Origin: an uncultured Eubacteriales bacterium
GTDB taxonomy: Bacteria > Bacillota > Clostridia > Oscillospirales > Oscillospiraceae
Direction: 5' to 3'
NCBI GenBank assembly: GCA_900546255.1
Contig: URCB01000005.1
Coordinates: 6,723 to 70,722 of the forward strand
Length of the DNA: 64,000 bases
Part shown: positions 16,739 to 23,888 of the stretch, in pieces
Layout: each line of letters begins with the position of its first letter
Position numbering within the stretch: the stretch's first letter is position 1
The notes under the pieces: model-generated
The model's database searches: none
Seen by the model: the letters and a program-made list of their open reading frames with translations, nothing else
What the model was told of the DNA's origin: nothing
Program-made: the position numbers and the translations under genes

Positions 16739-18274
16739 TCATTCTTTGGAAAGGGTTCCCTGCCCCTTGGCCCTCCAAACGCGCAGGATCCCCTCTGCGA
16801 TGGCAACCGCCACCAGGCCCAGGCACAGCCCCAGTCCCGCGCCCAGCAGCGACCGGATCAGGGACACCCCCACCGGCGCCACCCCGTGGCAGAAGGTGTT
16901 GACCACGGAAACGCACTCCAGACACACCCCAACGCCGCAGAAGAACTGGAAGAACAGCACCTTCCTCCGGCAGGCCCACAGGAACAGCGGCACGCAGGGC
17001 GCCGCCAGGAAGAGCTCCTTGGAGCGGGGGCGGGCATAAAAGGCCGTCTCCAACCCGTTGCGCAGGGTGGTCTCCAGGCCGGAAAAGCGCCCCGACCAGT
17101 CCCCCGACCGCAGCAGGAAGACGCCGCAAATCCCGCCAAACAGGAGCACCGCCAACAGAATGGGCAGCCAGCTTCTCCGCCAGGCCGCCACAATCTCCTG
17201 TCGCAGAACGTAGAGCAGCCCCAGCGCAGCAAAGACAATGGGCAGCAGCAGCGCCACCTTCACGCCGGAAAAGATCTGTGCCCCCATCAAATACGGCCGG
17301 GACGCCATCAGGGCCGCCACATGGAGCCCGCCCAGCAAGCTCCACCCCAGAACCAGCCCCATGGCCAGAATCCCATCCCAGGCCAGCCAATGCCGGGAGA
17401 GCCTGGACGGCACCTGCCGGGTAAATTGTGCAATCCACCAGGCGGCCACACAGGGGAAGACCACCGCAGAGAGCAGCATCAGCCCCTTCTGCATCCAGTC
17501 TGGCCGCACCTGTGACAAGGCTGCCAGGGCCACCATGGCTACCACCACCAGGATCCAGCCACGGCCCTGCAGTTTGGACCAGCGGCACACCAGCCAAACC
17601 CCCAGCAGGGCAGGCACCAGCCCCGCCCCCAAGAGGAGGAGGGGGGACGCCGGCTCCGTTTCCAGGCAGGAGAAGGTCTCCCCCAAGGTCAGGCCGCGGG
17701 CTTCCAGGCGCGCGCCCAAATCTTCCAGACAGGTCACATACACCCCAGGGTCCAGGATATAGTCCCCTGCCTCTGTCCGGAAGGGGGTCAGGAGTAACAG
17801 CCGCATGCCCCGGTCAACCACCCCGCGGAACAGCAGGTTTTCGATCTCCTGGGCATCCCCCTCTGTGGCGCGGTTGGCATAATCCTCATAGAGATACAAG
17901 GTTTTCACCATGGGGCCGTCATAGGTCTCCAAATCCACCCCTTCTGGGAGAAGGACGCTGGTCCGGTCATGGTTTTCCACCAGGGCCAGCGGCACCTGGG
18001 TGGCAGCACCAACCGCCTCCCCCGGCAGCAGGAAGGAGGCCGGCTCCTGGCCGATCCAGTGGGATATCCCCGCCTGTTGGAGTGCTTCCCGCCAGGTCTC
18101 CACCGCAAGGCCGCTTTCTTGGGCCAGAAGGGCCAGGTCGTCCTGGGAAAAAGCCACGCTGACCTGCTGGTCCTTTGCCTCGGCAGAGATGCGTCCACCC
18201 AACAGGATCCCGCTGCAGAGAATGCCGCAGACGGCCAAACACAGACAAACGAGGGAACGGAACGAGCGCTTCAT
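16739..18274 (-). CDS. DUF5693 polytopic membrane protein
   Basis: 511 residues. An N-terminal span (residues 5-25) leads to an extracellular domain of about 180 residues, then roughly eight to ten hydrophobic spans fill the C-terminal half. This matches the DUF5693 family, which in Firmicutes sits beside MurJ-like flippases and the CsaB pyruvyl transferase and is presumed to help make cell-wall polymers. The ATG at 18274 overlaps the murJ stop (ATGA) and has GGAGG 11 bp upstream; a start six codons earlier lacks a site. No csaB gene is next to it here. Confidence 0.8.
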   Translation of the reverse strand: MKRSFRSLVCLCLAVCGILCSGILLGGRISAEAKDQQVSVAFSQDDLALLAQESGLAVETWREALQQAGISHWIGQEPASFLLPGEAVGAATQVPLALVENHDRTSVLLPEGVDLETYDGPMVKTLYLYEDYANRATEGDAQEIENLLFRGVVDRGMRLLLLTPFRTEAGDYILDPGVYVTCLEDLGARLEARGLTLGETFSCLETEPASPLLLLGAGLVPALLGVWLVCRWSKLQGRGWILVVVAMVALAALSQVRPDWMQKGLMLLSAVVFPCVAAWWIAQFTRQVPSRLSRHWLAWDGILAMGLVLGWSLLGGLHVAALMASRPYLMGAQIFSGVKVALLLPIVFAALGLLYVLRQEIVAAWRRSWLPILLAVLLFGGICGVFLLRSGDWSGRFSGLETTLRNGLETAFYARPRSKELFLAAPCVPLFLWACRRKVLFFQFFCGVGVCLECVSVVNTFCHGVAPVGVSLIRSLLGAGLGLCLGLVAVAIAEGILRVWRAKGQGTLSKE

Positions 18275-19797
18275 GTTCGATTTCGCCTCCATAGTTTTCT
18301 CAATACGTTACGTGTGGGCAGCCAGCGCCCCATGAGGAGCACATACAGCAACAGGCACCCCACGCCTACGGCGCTGCAAACCACAACCATCCACCCTTTG
18401 GAATCCATGGATGCCACTTGCAGGTGGTACACCGCCCAAGCCAAGCCCCCAATCCCCAGGGAAAACCCGCAGCAGCGAAACAGAGGTTTCCTGGGGAGGG
18501 TAAGGCCCCCTTTCCGGGCAAACTGGAAATACGCAACGCCCCCCACCAGCAGAAAGCCCACCGACGTCCCAAAGGCCAGCAGCTGCGGCCACGCCGGCAT
18601 AAAATGGGCGAACAGCGCGTTGGAGCCCACGCAGATCCCCAAGACCGCCGTGGCCATCCCGATGGGGGGCAAGGGCCTCCCCATGGCAAAATAGGCTTTG
18701 CTCAGCAAATCCAGGATCAAAAAACCAGCCAGCCCCAACGTGTACATCGAAAACACCCCGCCGCTTAGGAGGGCATTGTGTGTATTGAAATCGCCACCCT
18801 CAAACAGCACCCGGATCACGGGGGTTCCAAAAGCTCCAAAGAGCAGGGAGACCGGGAGCATCACCAGCAAGGTGTTTTTGAGGATCCGAATGACATACTC
18901 TCGGTACGCCGGCTCCTCCATCTCTGCGTACTTTTGGCTGAAGTTGGGAAACAGGACAATGCCGGCACTGTAAATCAGCGCCGTGGACAGGGGCTCATAC
19001 AACCGTTCGGCATAAAAAAAGCCGGTTACAGTCCCCTCTACCCCGGCAGTTGCAAACCGGGTGTTCACCAAATAGCACAGCAGGAACAGGGAGGAGACAT
19101 ACATGGTCATCACGCTTGTGCGCAGAAAGGAACCATAGCCCCCTTGTCGAAAGGCCAGCTTTGGCCGAAACCGATACGCTTCCTGACGCATGCTGGGAAG
19201 CACCATGGCCAACTGCAGCAGCCAGCCAACCGATGTGACCACTGCAAACCCCCGCAAGGAAAGGCGGTCTTGCGCCAGCAGCAACACCGCGCACAGGGCC
19301 AGATTGTAGAGCAGGCTCAGCCGGCCTTGCAAGGTGAAATGCCCCATGGTCTGGAAGAGGGCCAGCAGCAAATAGGTCAAGGTAATGATGGGCAGGGAAA
19401 GGACCATCACCAGAAAGCAAAAACGGAATAGGGGGATGTTACTCTCGATCCCCAACAGTGGGTCGATGATCCCCACGGCACCTGCAAAAAACAACACCCC
19501 TGTGGCCCCCAAGGAAAGCACCATGGTGTTTGCAATCAAGACATTGGCCGTTTGGTAACAGGTCTCTTTTCCCGAGAACAGTTTTTGGGTCAGAATGGGG
19601 ATGGCTGCAATGCAAAGGGCATAACTCATCGTGGTAAAGAGGGAAATCGAATAGCTGCTGGCCAAGGTGAACACGTCCGCATCCACCCCCGCGCCATACA
19701 CGCGGGCCTGCAAAATGTTCTTGATCATCGCCAGCACCTTGACCAGCAGCATGACGCAGGTGACACTGCCAATCGCTCGGATGAGCTTATGGTCCAT
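18271..19797 (-). CDS. MurJ/MVIN-like lipid-linked precursor flippase
   Basis: 508-residue membrane protein of the MOP exporter superfamily with about 14 hydrophobic spans. The start MDHKLIRAIGSVTCVMLLVK, ARVYGAGVDADVFTLA and the later FPNFSQKYAE match the MviN/MurJ family that moves lipid II or a related lipid-linked precursor across the membrane. The start at 19797 has GGGAG 9 bp upstream. It forms an operon with the DUF5693 gene through a 4-bp overlap. Whether this is the main MurJ or a paralogue for another wall polymer cannot be decided. Confidence 0.85.
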   Translation of the reverse strand: MDHKLIRAIGSVTCVMLLVKVLAMIKNILQARVYGAGVDADVFTLASSYSISLFTTMSYALCIAAIPILTQKLFSGKETCYQTANVLIANTMVLSLGATGVLFFAGAVGIIDPLLGIESNIPLFRFCFLVMVLSLPIITLTYLLLALFQTMGHFTLQGRLSLLYNLALCAVLLLAQDRLSLRGFAVVTSVGWLLQLAMVLPSMRQEAYRFRPKLAFRQGGYGSFLRTSVMTMYVSSLFLLCYLVNTRFATAGVEGTVTGFFYAERLYEPLSTALIYSAGIVLFPNFSQKYAEMEEPAYREYVIRILKNTLLVMLPVSLLFGAFGTPVIRVLFEGGDFNTHNALLSGGVFSMYTLGLAGFLILDLLSKAYFAMGRPLPPIGMATAVLGICVGSNALFAHFMPAWPQLLAFGTSVGFLLVGGVAYFQFARKGGLTLPRKPLFRCCGFSLGIGGLAWAVYHLQVASMDSKGWMVVVCSAVGVGCLLLYVLLMGRWLPTRNVLRKLWRRNRT

Positions 19798-19898
19798 ACA
19801 AGAAAACTCCCTTCTCTGTGTGGTTTGCAAACGGTGTCTCCCCCTCTAGGGATCCCGATTCTCTCCACGGAGAAGCTATCAAAAAGAGTCGCACCTGC

Positions 19899-19927
19899 AT
19901 CATATCACAGAATGATAGGGTTGACAA
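19899..19927 (-). promoter_or_regulatory. Promoter of the MurJ-DUF5693 operon
   Basis: Minus-strand TTGTCA, 17-bp spacer, TATGAT, about 100 bp before the MurJ start. Confidence 0.65.
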
Positions 19928-20153
19928 GAATCCCTGGCTTTCCTGATCGCCATCGCCGTCACCGGCAGAACTTCCATCCATAGCGCTAGGATTCTATGAA
20001 GGGTCAATTTTCTGGGAAACCTGTTGTTTTTTCCGTATTTTTCAAATGATTTCGTGTGATTTCCTCCCATCAAGGACTTGGAACTATGAGGACCGCCTTC
20101 TCCCTATGAGAAAAGAAATCTGTTGCATCCCCCCTTCCATCACCAGGCCTCCC

Positions 20154-20192
20154 CCGTGGCCCCCCTGAGGACGGTTCTCAGGGAGGCCACGG
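20154..20192. repeat. Long inverted repeat after the Spo0A-C gene
   Basis: 16-bp arms CCGTGGCCCCCCTGAG / CTCAGGGAGGCCACGG (one mismatch) with a 7-nt loop. No T run follows on either side, so it is not a classical terminator, but it could end or stabilise the Spo0A-C mRNA. The rest of the gap between 19930 and 20216 shows no gene. Confidence 0.7.
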
Positions 20193-20216
20193 TTCCGATG
20201 GCTTGCCAGCCCAACG

Positions 20217-20582
20217 TCACCGCCTTCCCTCCATGGAACAGGCCGCCTCGGACGCCGGCTGCACCAACAAGCAGTGGGAGAGCATCGCCAACAGCTGTGC
20301 ATTGCCCGGTTTGTCAGAGAGGGGACGCCCGGCCAGCTGCTCCAGCGCCGGACGGTTTTGCTCCCAAAGGACCTTCCCCACGGTGCGGATGTTTCTCTCC
20401 ACCGCCCTTCCATTGGTCTGGTAGCGCTTGGCCACCTCGGGATACACCCATTTTGTGACCATCAACAGCCGCTCCGGCCGCTCACAGCACAGTTTCACGG
20501 CATAGCCCATGTGGAAAAACCCTGTATAGTTGGCCGTGATTCCCAGACGATAGAGCAAATCATAGATTTCCGTCAGCACCAC
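20217..20582 (-). CDS. Stand-alone Spo0A C-terminal DNA-binding domain protein
   Basis: 121 residues with no receiver domain. Residues 12-70 (GITANYTGFFHMGYAV, then TKWVYPEVAKRYQTNGRAVERNIRTVG as scattered motifs) match the sigma-A-contacting DNA-binding domain of the sporulation regulator Spo0A, including the TKxxYPxxAKxY and RVERxIR elements. The tail (80-121) is not recognised. It starts with GTG after GAGGAGG, 12 bp downstream of an XRE gene, so the two form a regulatory pair. Without a phospho-acceptor domain its activity must be set by expression or by a partner (inference). Confidence 0.82.
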   Translation of the reverse strand: MVLTEIYDLLYRLGITANYTGFFHMGYAVKLCCERPERLLMVTKWVYPEVAKRYQTNGRAVERNIRTVGKVLWEQNRPALEQLAGRPLSDKPGNAQLLAMLSHCLLVQPASEAACSMEGRR

Positions 20583-20594
20583 GCCTATACCTCC

Positions 20595-20870
20595 TCACCA
20601 CTGGACCACTTCCATGACTGCCTTGCCTCTGCGCAGCATATCCAGGACCCGTTCTTCTTCCAGTGAGAGCAGGAACAGGGTAGGCAGTTCGGTGTCCAAG
20701 GCCACTGCTACGCTTTCCAGCACATCAATGCTGGCATTGGCATAGCCGTGCTCAATGTCCCGCAGACGGGAGACACTGATCCCTGCCCGGTCGGCCAGTT
20801 CCTCCTGGGACAATCCCCGTCCGCCCCTTAAAATCAACACGTTTTTTCCAATTTCAACAGAATACAACAT
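20595..20870 (-). CDS. XRE-family helix-turn-helix regulator
   Basis: 91 residues. The Cro/C1-type HTH lies at residues 5-60 (GLSQEELADRAGISVSRLRDIEHG). The short C-terminus (VAVALDTELPTLFLLSLEEE...) may dimerise. It is the first gene of the pair with the Spo0A-C protein. Its start has AAGGAGGG, and a perfect palindrome overlaps this site, suggesting autoregulation. Confidence 0.85.
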   Translation of the reverse strand: MLYSVEIGKNVLILRGGRGLSQEELADRAGISVSRLRDIEHGYANASIDVLESVAVALDTELPTLFLLSLEEERVLDMLRRGKAVMEVVQW

Positions 20871-20881
20871 AATAATCCCTC

Positions 20882-20898
20882 CTTAAGCATAGCTTAAG
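20882..20898. promoter_or_regulatory. Palindromic operator candidate of the XRE gene
   Basis: Perfect inverted repeat CTTAAGC-ATA-GCTTAAG; its inner half overlaps the AAGGAGG ribosome binding site of the XRE gene. A second palindrome, CCAATATATTGG, lies at about 20922-20933. Both are typical in size for XRE dimers. Confidence 0.5.
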
Positions 20899-21041
20899 AG
20901 GGATTCACTTGCGGCGCCAGCCAATATATTGGCGGTCCAATATTTTTTTACATATTTTTCGATCCGCTCACATTTTTCCTCCAGGTTCCTTTTTGCAGCG
21001 TATTCCTTCGCGCCGTATCGTTTTGTCTGAATTGCCGTAGG

Positions 21042-21077
21042 AAAAAGCACCCTTTTGCACAAGGGCAAAAGGGTGCT
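21042..21077 (-). terminator. Terminator of yebC
   Basis: 13-bp perfect stem AGCACCCTTTTGC / GCAAAAGGGTGCT; the minus strand ends in a U run. It lies about 50 bp after the yebC stop. Confidence 0.88.
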
Positions 21078-21128
21078 GCTTGGGAATGGTTCTGTTTGGG
21101 AGAGCGGGAAAACCCTCGCTGCTGGACC

Positions 21129-21863
21129 TTACTCCTGCTCCCAGTTGTGGTAGACGTTCTGCACATCGTCGTTGTCTTCCAACGCATCGATGAGCTTTTC
21201 CATGTTCTTAATGTCCCCGGCGTCGGTGAGTTTGACGTAGTTCTGGGGAACCATCTCCACCTGGGCGGAGGCAAAGACATAGCCCTTGGCCTCCAGGGCA
21301 GCGGCCACCTTGCCGCAATCGTCTGGCTCGGTGTAGATGGTAAACACATCCCCGTCGGCCTCGAAGTCGCTGGCGCCGCAGTCCAGGGCGTCCATCATCA
21401 CGGTGTCCTCCTCCAGGTCGCCGTCCTCGTTGTCCAGTAGGATGACGCCCTTCCGGTCAAAGGACCAGGACACGCAGCCGGTGGCCCCCAGGCCCTTGCC
21501 GAACTTGTCCAGCAGGTGGCGGACTTCCGGGGCGGTGCGCTGACGGTTGTCGGTAAGGGCTTCCACGATGACCGCCACGCCGTTGGGGCCATAGCCCTCG
21601 TAGACCACGCTCTCGTAGTTGTCGGTGTTGTTGGCGCCCAGGGCCTTGTCGATGGTGCGCTTGATGTTGTCGTTGGGCATGTTCACTGCCTTGGCCTTGG
21701 CAATGACGGTGGCCAGGCGGGAGTTGTTGTTGGGGTCCCCAGAGCCGCCGGTCTTCACCGCCACGATGATCTCCTTGGCGATCTTGGTGAAGGCGGCGCT
21801 GCGCTTGGCGTCTGCCGCACCTTTGGTCTTTTGGATGTTATGCCATTTGGAATGTCCTGACAT
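21129..21863 (-). CDS. yebC: YebC/PmpR-family translation/transcription factor
   Basis: 244 residues of the TACO1/YebC family. MSGHSKWHNIQKTKGAADAK is the invariant N-terminus, and GGSGDPNNNSRLATVIAKAK and YEGYGPNGVAVIVE are also conserved. Family members were long called DNA-binding regulators, and recent work links them to translation of difficult peptide stretches. The acidic C-terminal segment is normal. The start at 21863 is set by the family N-terminus. It is monocistronic. Confidence 0.94.
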   Translation of the reverse strand: MSGHSKWHNIQKTKGAADAKRSAAFTKIAKEIIVAVKTGGSGDPNNNSRLATVIAKAKAVNMPNDNIKRTIDKALGANNTDNYESVVYEGYGPNGVAVIVEALTDNRQRTAPEVRHLLDKFGKGLGATGCVSWSFDRKGVILLDNEDGDLEEDTVMMDALDCGASDFEADGDVFTIYTEPDDCGKVAAALEAKGYVFASAQVEMVPQNYVKLTDAGDIKNMEKLIDALEDNDDVQNVYHNWEQE

Positions 21864-21974
21864 CGGTTGATCGTTCCCTTCTATGCAAAGAATCATGGGC
21901 ATCCGAGGATCCCATGGTAGTATATAGAGCGCAAATATTTTATCACAGGCAGGCAGCCTTGACAAGGTTTTCCT

Positions 21975-22772
21975 TTAGAAATACCCGAAAACCTCCCCCT
22001 GCCCCTCGGCCTCCAGCACCTCCAGGTCCGGGAAGGCCTCCCGCACCCACTGGGCCAGCACGGGGCAGACCACCGCCTCTGTGGAGTAATGGCCGGCGTC
22101 CAGGAGGTTGATCCCCAGGTCCCGGGCCTCCAAATAGAGGTCGTGCTTGAGGTCGGAGGTGAGGAAGGTGTCACACCCCATGGCCTTCACCTGGGGCAGC
22201 ATGGAGCCGCAGGCGCCGCCCCCCACCGCCACCCGATGGACCGGCACCCCGGCGTCCATGGCCCGGATGCCGGCCAGGCCCAGGTTCTCCTTGGCCTTCC
22301 GGGCAAAGTCCGCCAAGGACAGGGGGCCGCCAGGCAGGCTGCCCACCCGGCCGATGCCGTAGGGGCGGCCGGCCTCGTCCACCCCGTCTGTCTCCAGGAG
22401 GACGGGGTTCTCCAGTCCCAGCCGCTGGGCCAGGGCGGTGTTCACCCCGCCCTCGGCGGCGTCCAGGTTGGTGTGGGCGCAGATGGCCGCGATGCCCTTC
22501 TCGATGAGGGCCAGCACCTTCCGCCCGGTGGCGCTCTCGTCGGTGACCTGGCCCAGCTTGCCCCAGATCACCGGGTGGTGGGCCAGGATGAGCTGGCAGC
22601 CCTTCTCCGCCGCCTCTGCAATAACCTCGGGGGTGATGTCCAGGGCCACCAGCACCCGGGTGACGGTACGGTCCCCCCGGCCCACCAGGAAACCGGCGTT
22701 GTCAAAGTCCATCTGGGTCCGGAAGGGGGCCTTCCGATCCAGCAGGTCGTACAGCTGCTTTACCGTTGCCAT
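21975..22772 (-). CDS. Nif3-like dinuclear metal centre protein
   Basis: 265-residue member of the Nif3/YqfO (DUF34) family of hexameric metal-binding proteins. Metal ligands are visible in AHHPVIWGKL near residue 65, AHTNLDAAEGGVNTALA near 102 and the C-terminal GHYSTEAVVCP. The biochemical role is unresolved; links to GTP cyclohydrolase-like chemistry have been proposed. It overlaps the end of trmK by 13 bp, a pairing conserved in Firmicutes (trmK-yqfO). GAGGAG precedes the ATG at 22772. Confidence 0.92.
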   Translation of the reverse strand: MATVKQLYDLLDRKAPFRTQMDFDNAGFLVGRGDRTVTRVLVALDITPEVIAEAAEKGCQLILAHHPVIWGKLGQVTDESATGRKVLALIEKGIAAICAHTNLDAAEGGVNTALAQRLGLENPVLLETDGVDEAGRPYGIGRVGSLPGGPLSLADFARKAKENLGLAGIRAMDAGVPVHRVAVGGGACGSMLPQVKAMGCDTFLTSDLKHDLYLEARDLGINLLDAGHYSTEAVVCPVLAQWVREAFPDLEVLEAEGQGEVFGYF

Positions 22773-23464
22773 TGGATCCACTCCTCTCGCATTCGTTGTA
22801 AGTCGTTCTGCAATGTGCGCTCCCGGTCCAGCTGCGCGGGATCCGGGCGGCTGCTCTGGGCCATGCCCTCCAGGGCCCGCTGCCGCCGCCGAATCTGCTC
22901 CGTCAGGTAGGCCAGGCGGTGGGGGTTGTCCTCCCCCTGCTGCTGCCGGCCGGCCCACAGCTCCCCGGGAGAGTACCGGGGACTTTGCCCCCCAGTGGCG
23001 GTAAAGAGGGGGTAGAACTTCTCCCCCTCCCGGGCGATTCCCTCCCAGAGGATGGCATACCCGTGCGCAACCAGCCACTGCCGGAGCACCTCCTGGGTAC
23101 TCATGGGCTGGAGGATGAGTTTCACGTCCCGTATCCATGGGGCGGCGGACAGGATGTGGACCATCAGGTCCCCGCCCATGCCGGCGATCACCACGGTGTC
23201 CACCTCCCCGGGGGACAGGGCGGCCAGGCCGTCACATTGCCGGAAGTCCATGCGGTGGGCCACCCCATAGCGCTGGGCGGTCTCCTGCCCCCGCTGCAGG
23301 GGGCCCTGGTTGACATCGGTGGCCACGGCTCCCACAATGCGCCCGGCCAGCAGAAGCCACACAGGGAGGTAGGCATGGTCGGTTCCCACGTCTGCCAGCC
23401 GGGCCCCTGGGGGCACCTGGGCGGCCACCGCAGCCAGACGGGGGGTAAGGTCCAAGGGTTTCAT
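22760..23464 (-). CDS. trmK: tRNA (adenine-22-N1)-methyltransferase
   Basis: 234-residue SAM-dependent methyltransferase for A22 in the D-loop of tRNA. The SAM-binding motif ADVGTDHAYLPVWLL lies at residues 23-38, with VVIAGMGGDLM near residue 91 and LILQPMSTQEVLRQWL near 114. The C-terminal coiled region ends in a basic helix. The start at 23464 has GGAAGGAGG. The next gene downstream is the Nif3-like gene, in overlap. Confidence 0.92.
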   Translation of the reverse strand: MKPLDLTPRLAAVAAQVPPGARLADVGTDHAYLPVWLLLAGRIVGAVATDVNQGPLQRGQETAQRYGVAHRMDFRQCDGLAALSPGEVDTVVIAGMGGDLMVHILSAAPWIRDVKLILQPMSTQEVLRQWLVAHGYAILWEGIAREGEKFYPLFTATGGQSPRYSPGELWAGRQQQGEDNPHRLAYLTEQIRRRQRALEGMAQSSRPDPAQLDRERTLQNDLQRMREEWIQWQR

Positions 23465-23500
23465 AGCGCCTCCTTCCGGCGCGCTGGCGCCGGTTCCATA

Positions 23501-23534
23501 AAAAAACGGGAGCGGAACCCCGCTCCCGTTTTTT
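23501..23534 (-). terminator. Terminator of the DUF1858 gene
   Basis: 15-bp perfect hairpin AAAAAACGGGAGCGG / CCGCTCCCGTTTTTT, 3 bp after the gene's stop. Confidence 0.9.
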
Positions 23535-23537
23535 CTG

Positions 23538-23747
23538 TTACTTGCGGTTTGCCGCGATGATGGCGTTGAGCTTCTCCACCAGCTCTTCCACCGGCTGGTC
23601 ATGGACCAGGCAGGCCTGCTCCACGGTCTCGTTCCGGGAGGCGGGGCAGCCCAGGCAGTGCATGCCGATGTCGATGAAGGCCGGGGCAGTCTCCGGGGCA
23701 ATGTCCAGGATGTCGCCCACGATGGTATCTTTGGTGATGGTTGCCAT
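23538..23747 (-). CDS. DUF1858 redox-disulfide domain protein
   Basis: 69-residue protein of the DUF1858 / hybrid-cluster-protein-associated redox disulfide family. MATITKDTIVGDILDIAPETAPAFIDIGMHCLGCPAS places the CxxC (HCLGC) at the start of a helix, typical of the family. The function is unknown; a small redox carrier is a reasonable inference. The start at 23747 has GGAGG 8 bp upstream. It is a single-gene unit with its own terminator. Confidence 0.85.
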   Translation of the reverse strand: MATITKDTIVGDILDIAPETAPAFIDIGMHCLGCPASRNETVEQACLVHDQPVEELVEKLNAIIAANRK

Positions 23748-23888
23748 AAAGACGTCCTCCATTCTTGGGATTTGGGTCAGGGCACTTGCGCCCTTCATCC
23801 CCAATGGGTTGGTATCAAAAAAGGGGAACTGACCGGCTGCGGCAGTTCCCCTCTTTGTTCTGATCTGCCGAAACCCGCGCGCAGGAAC

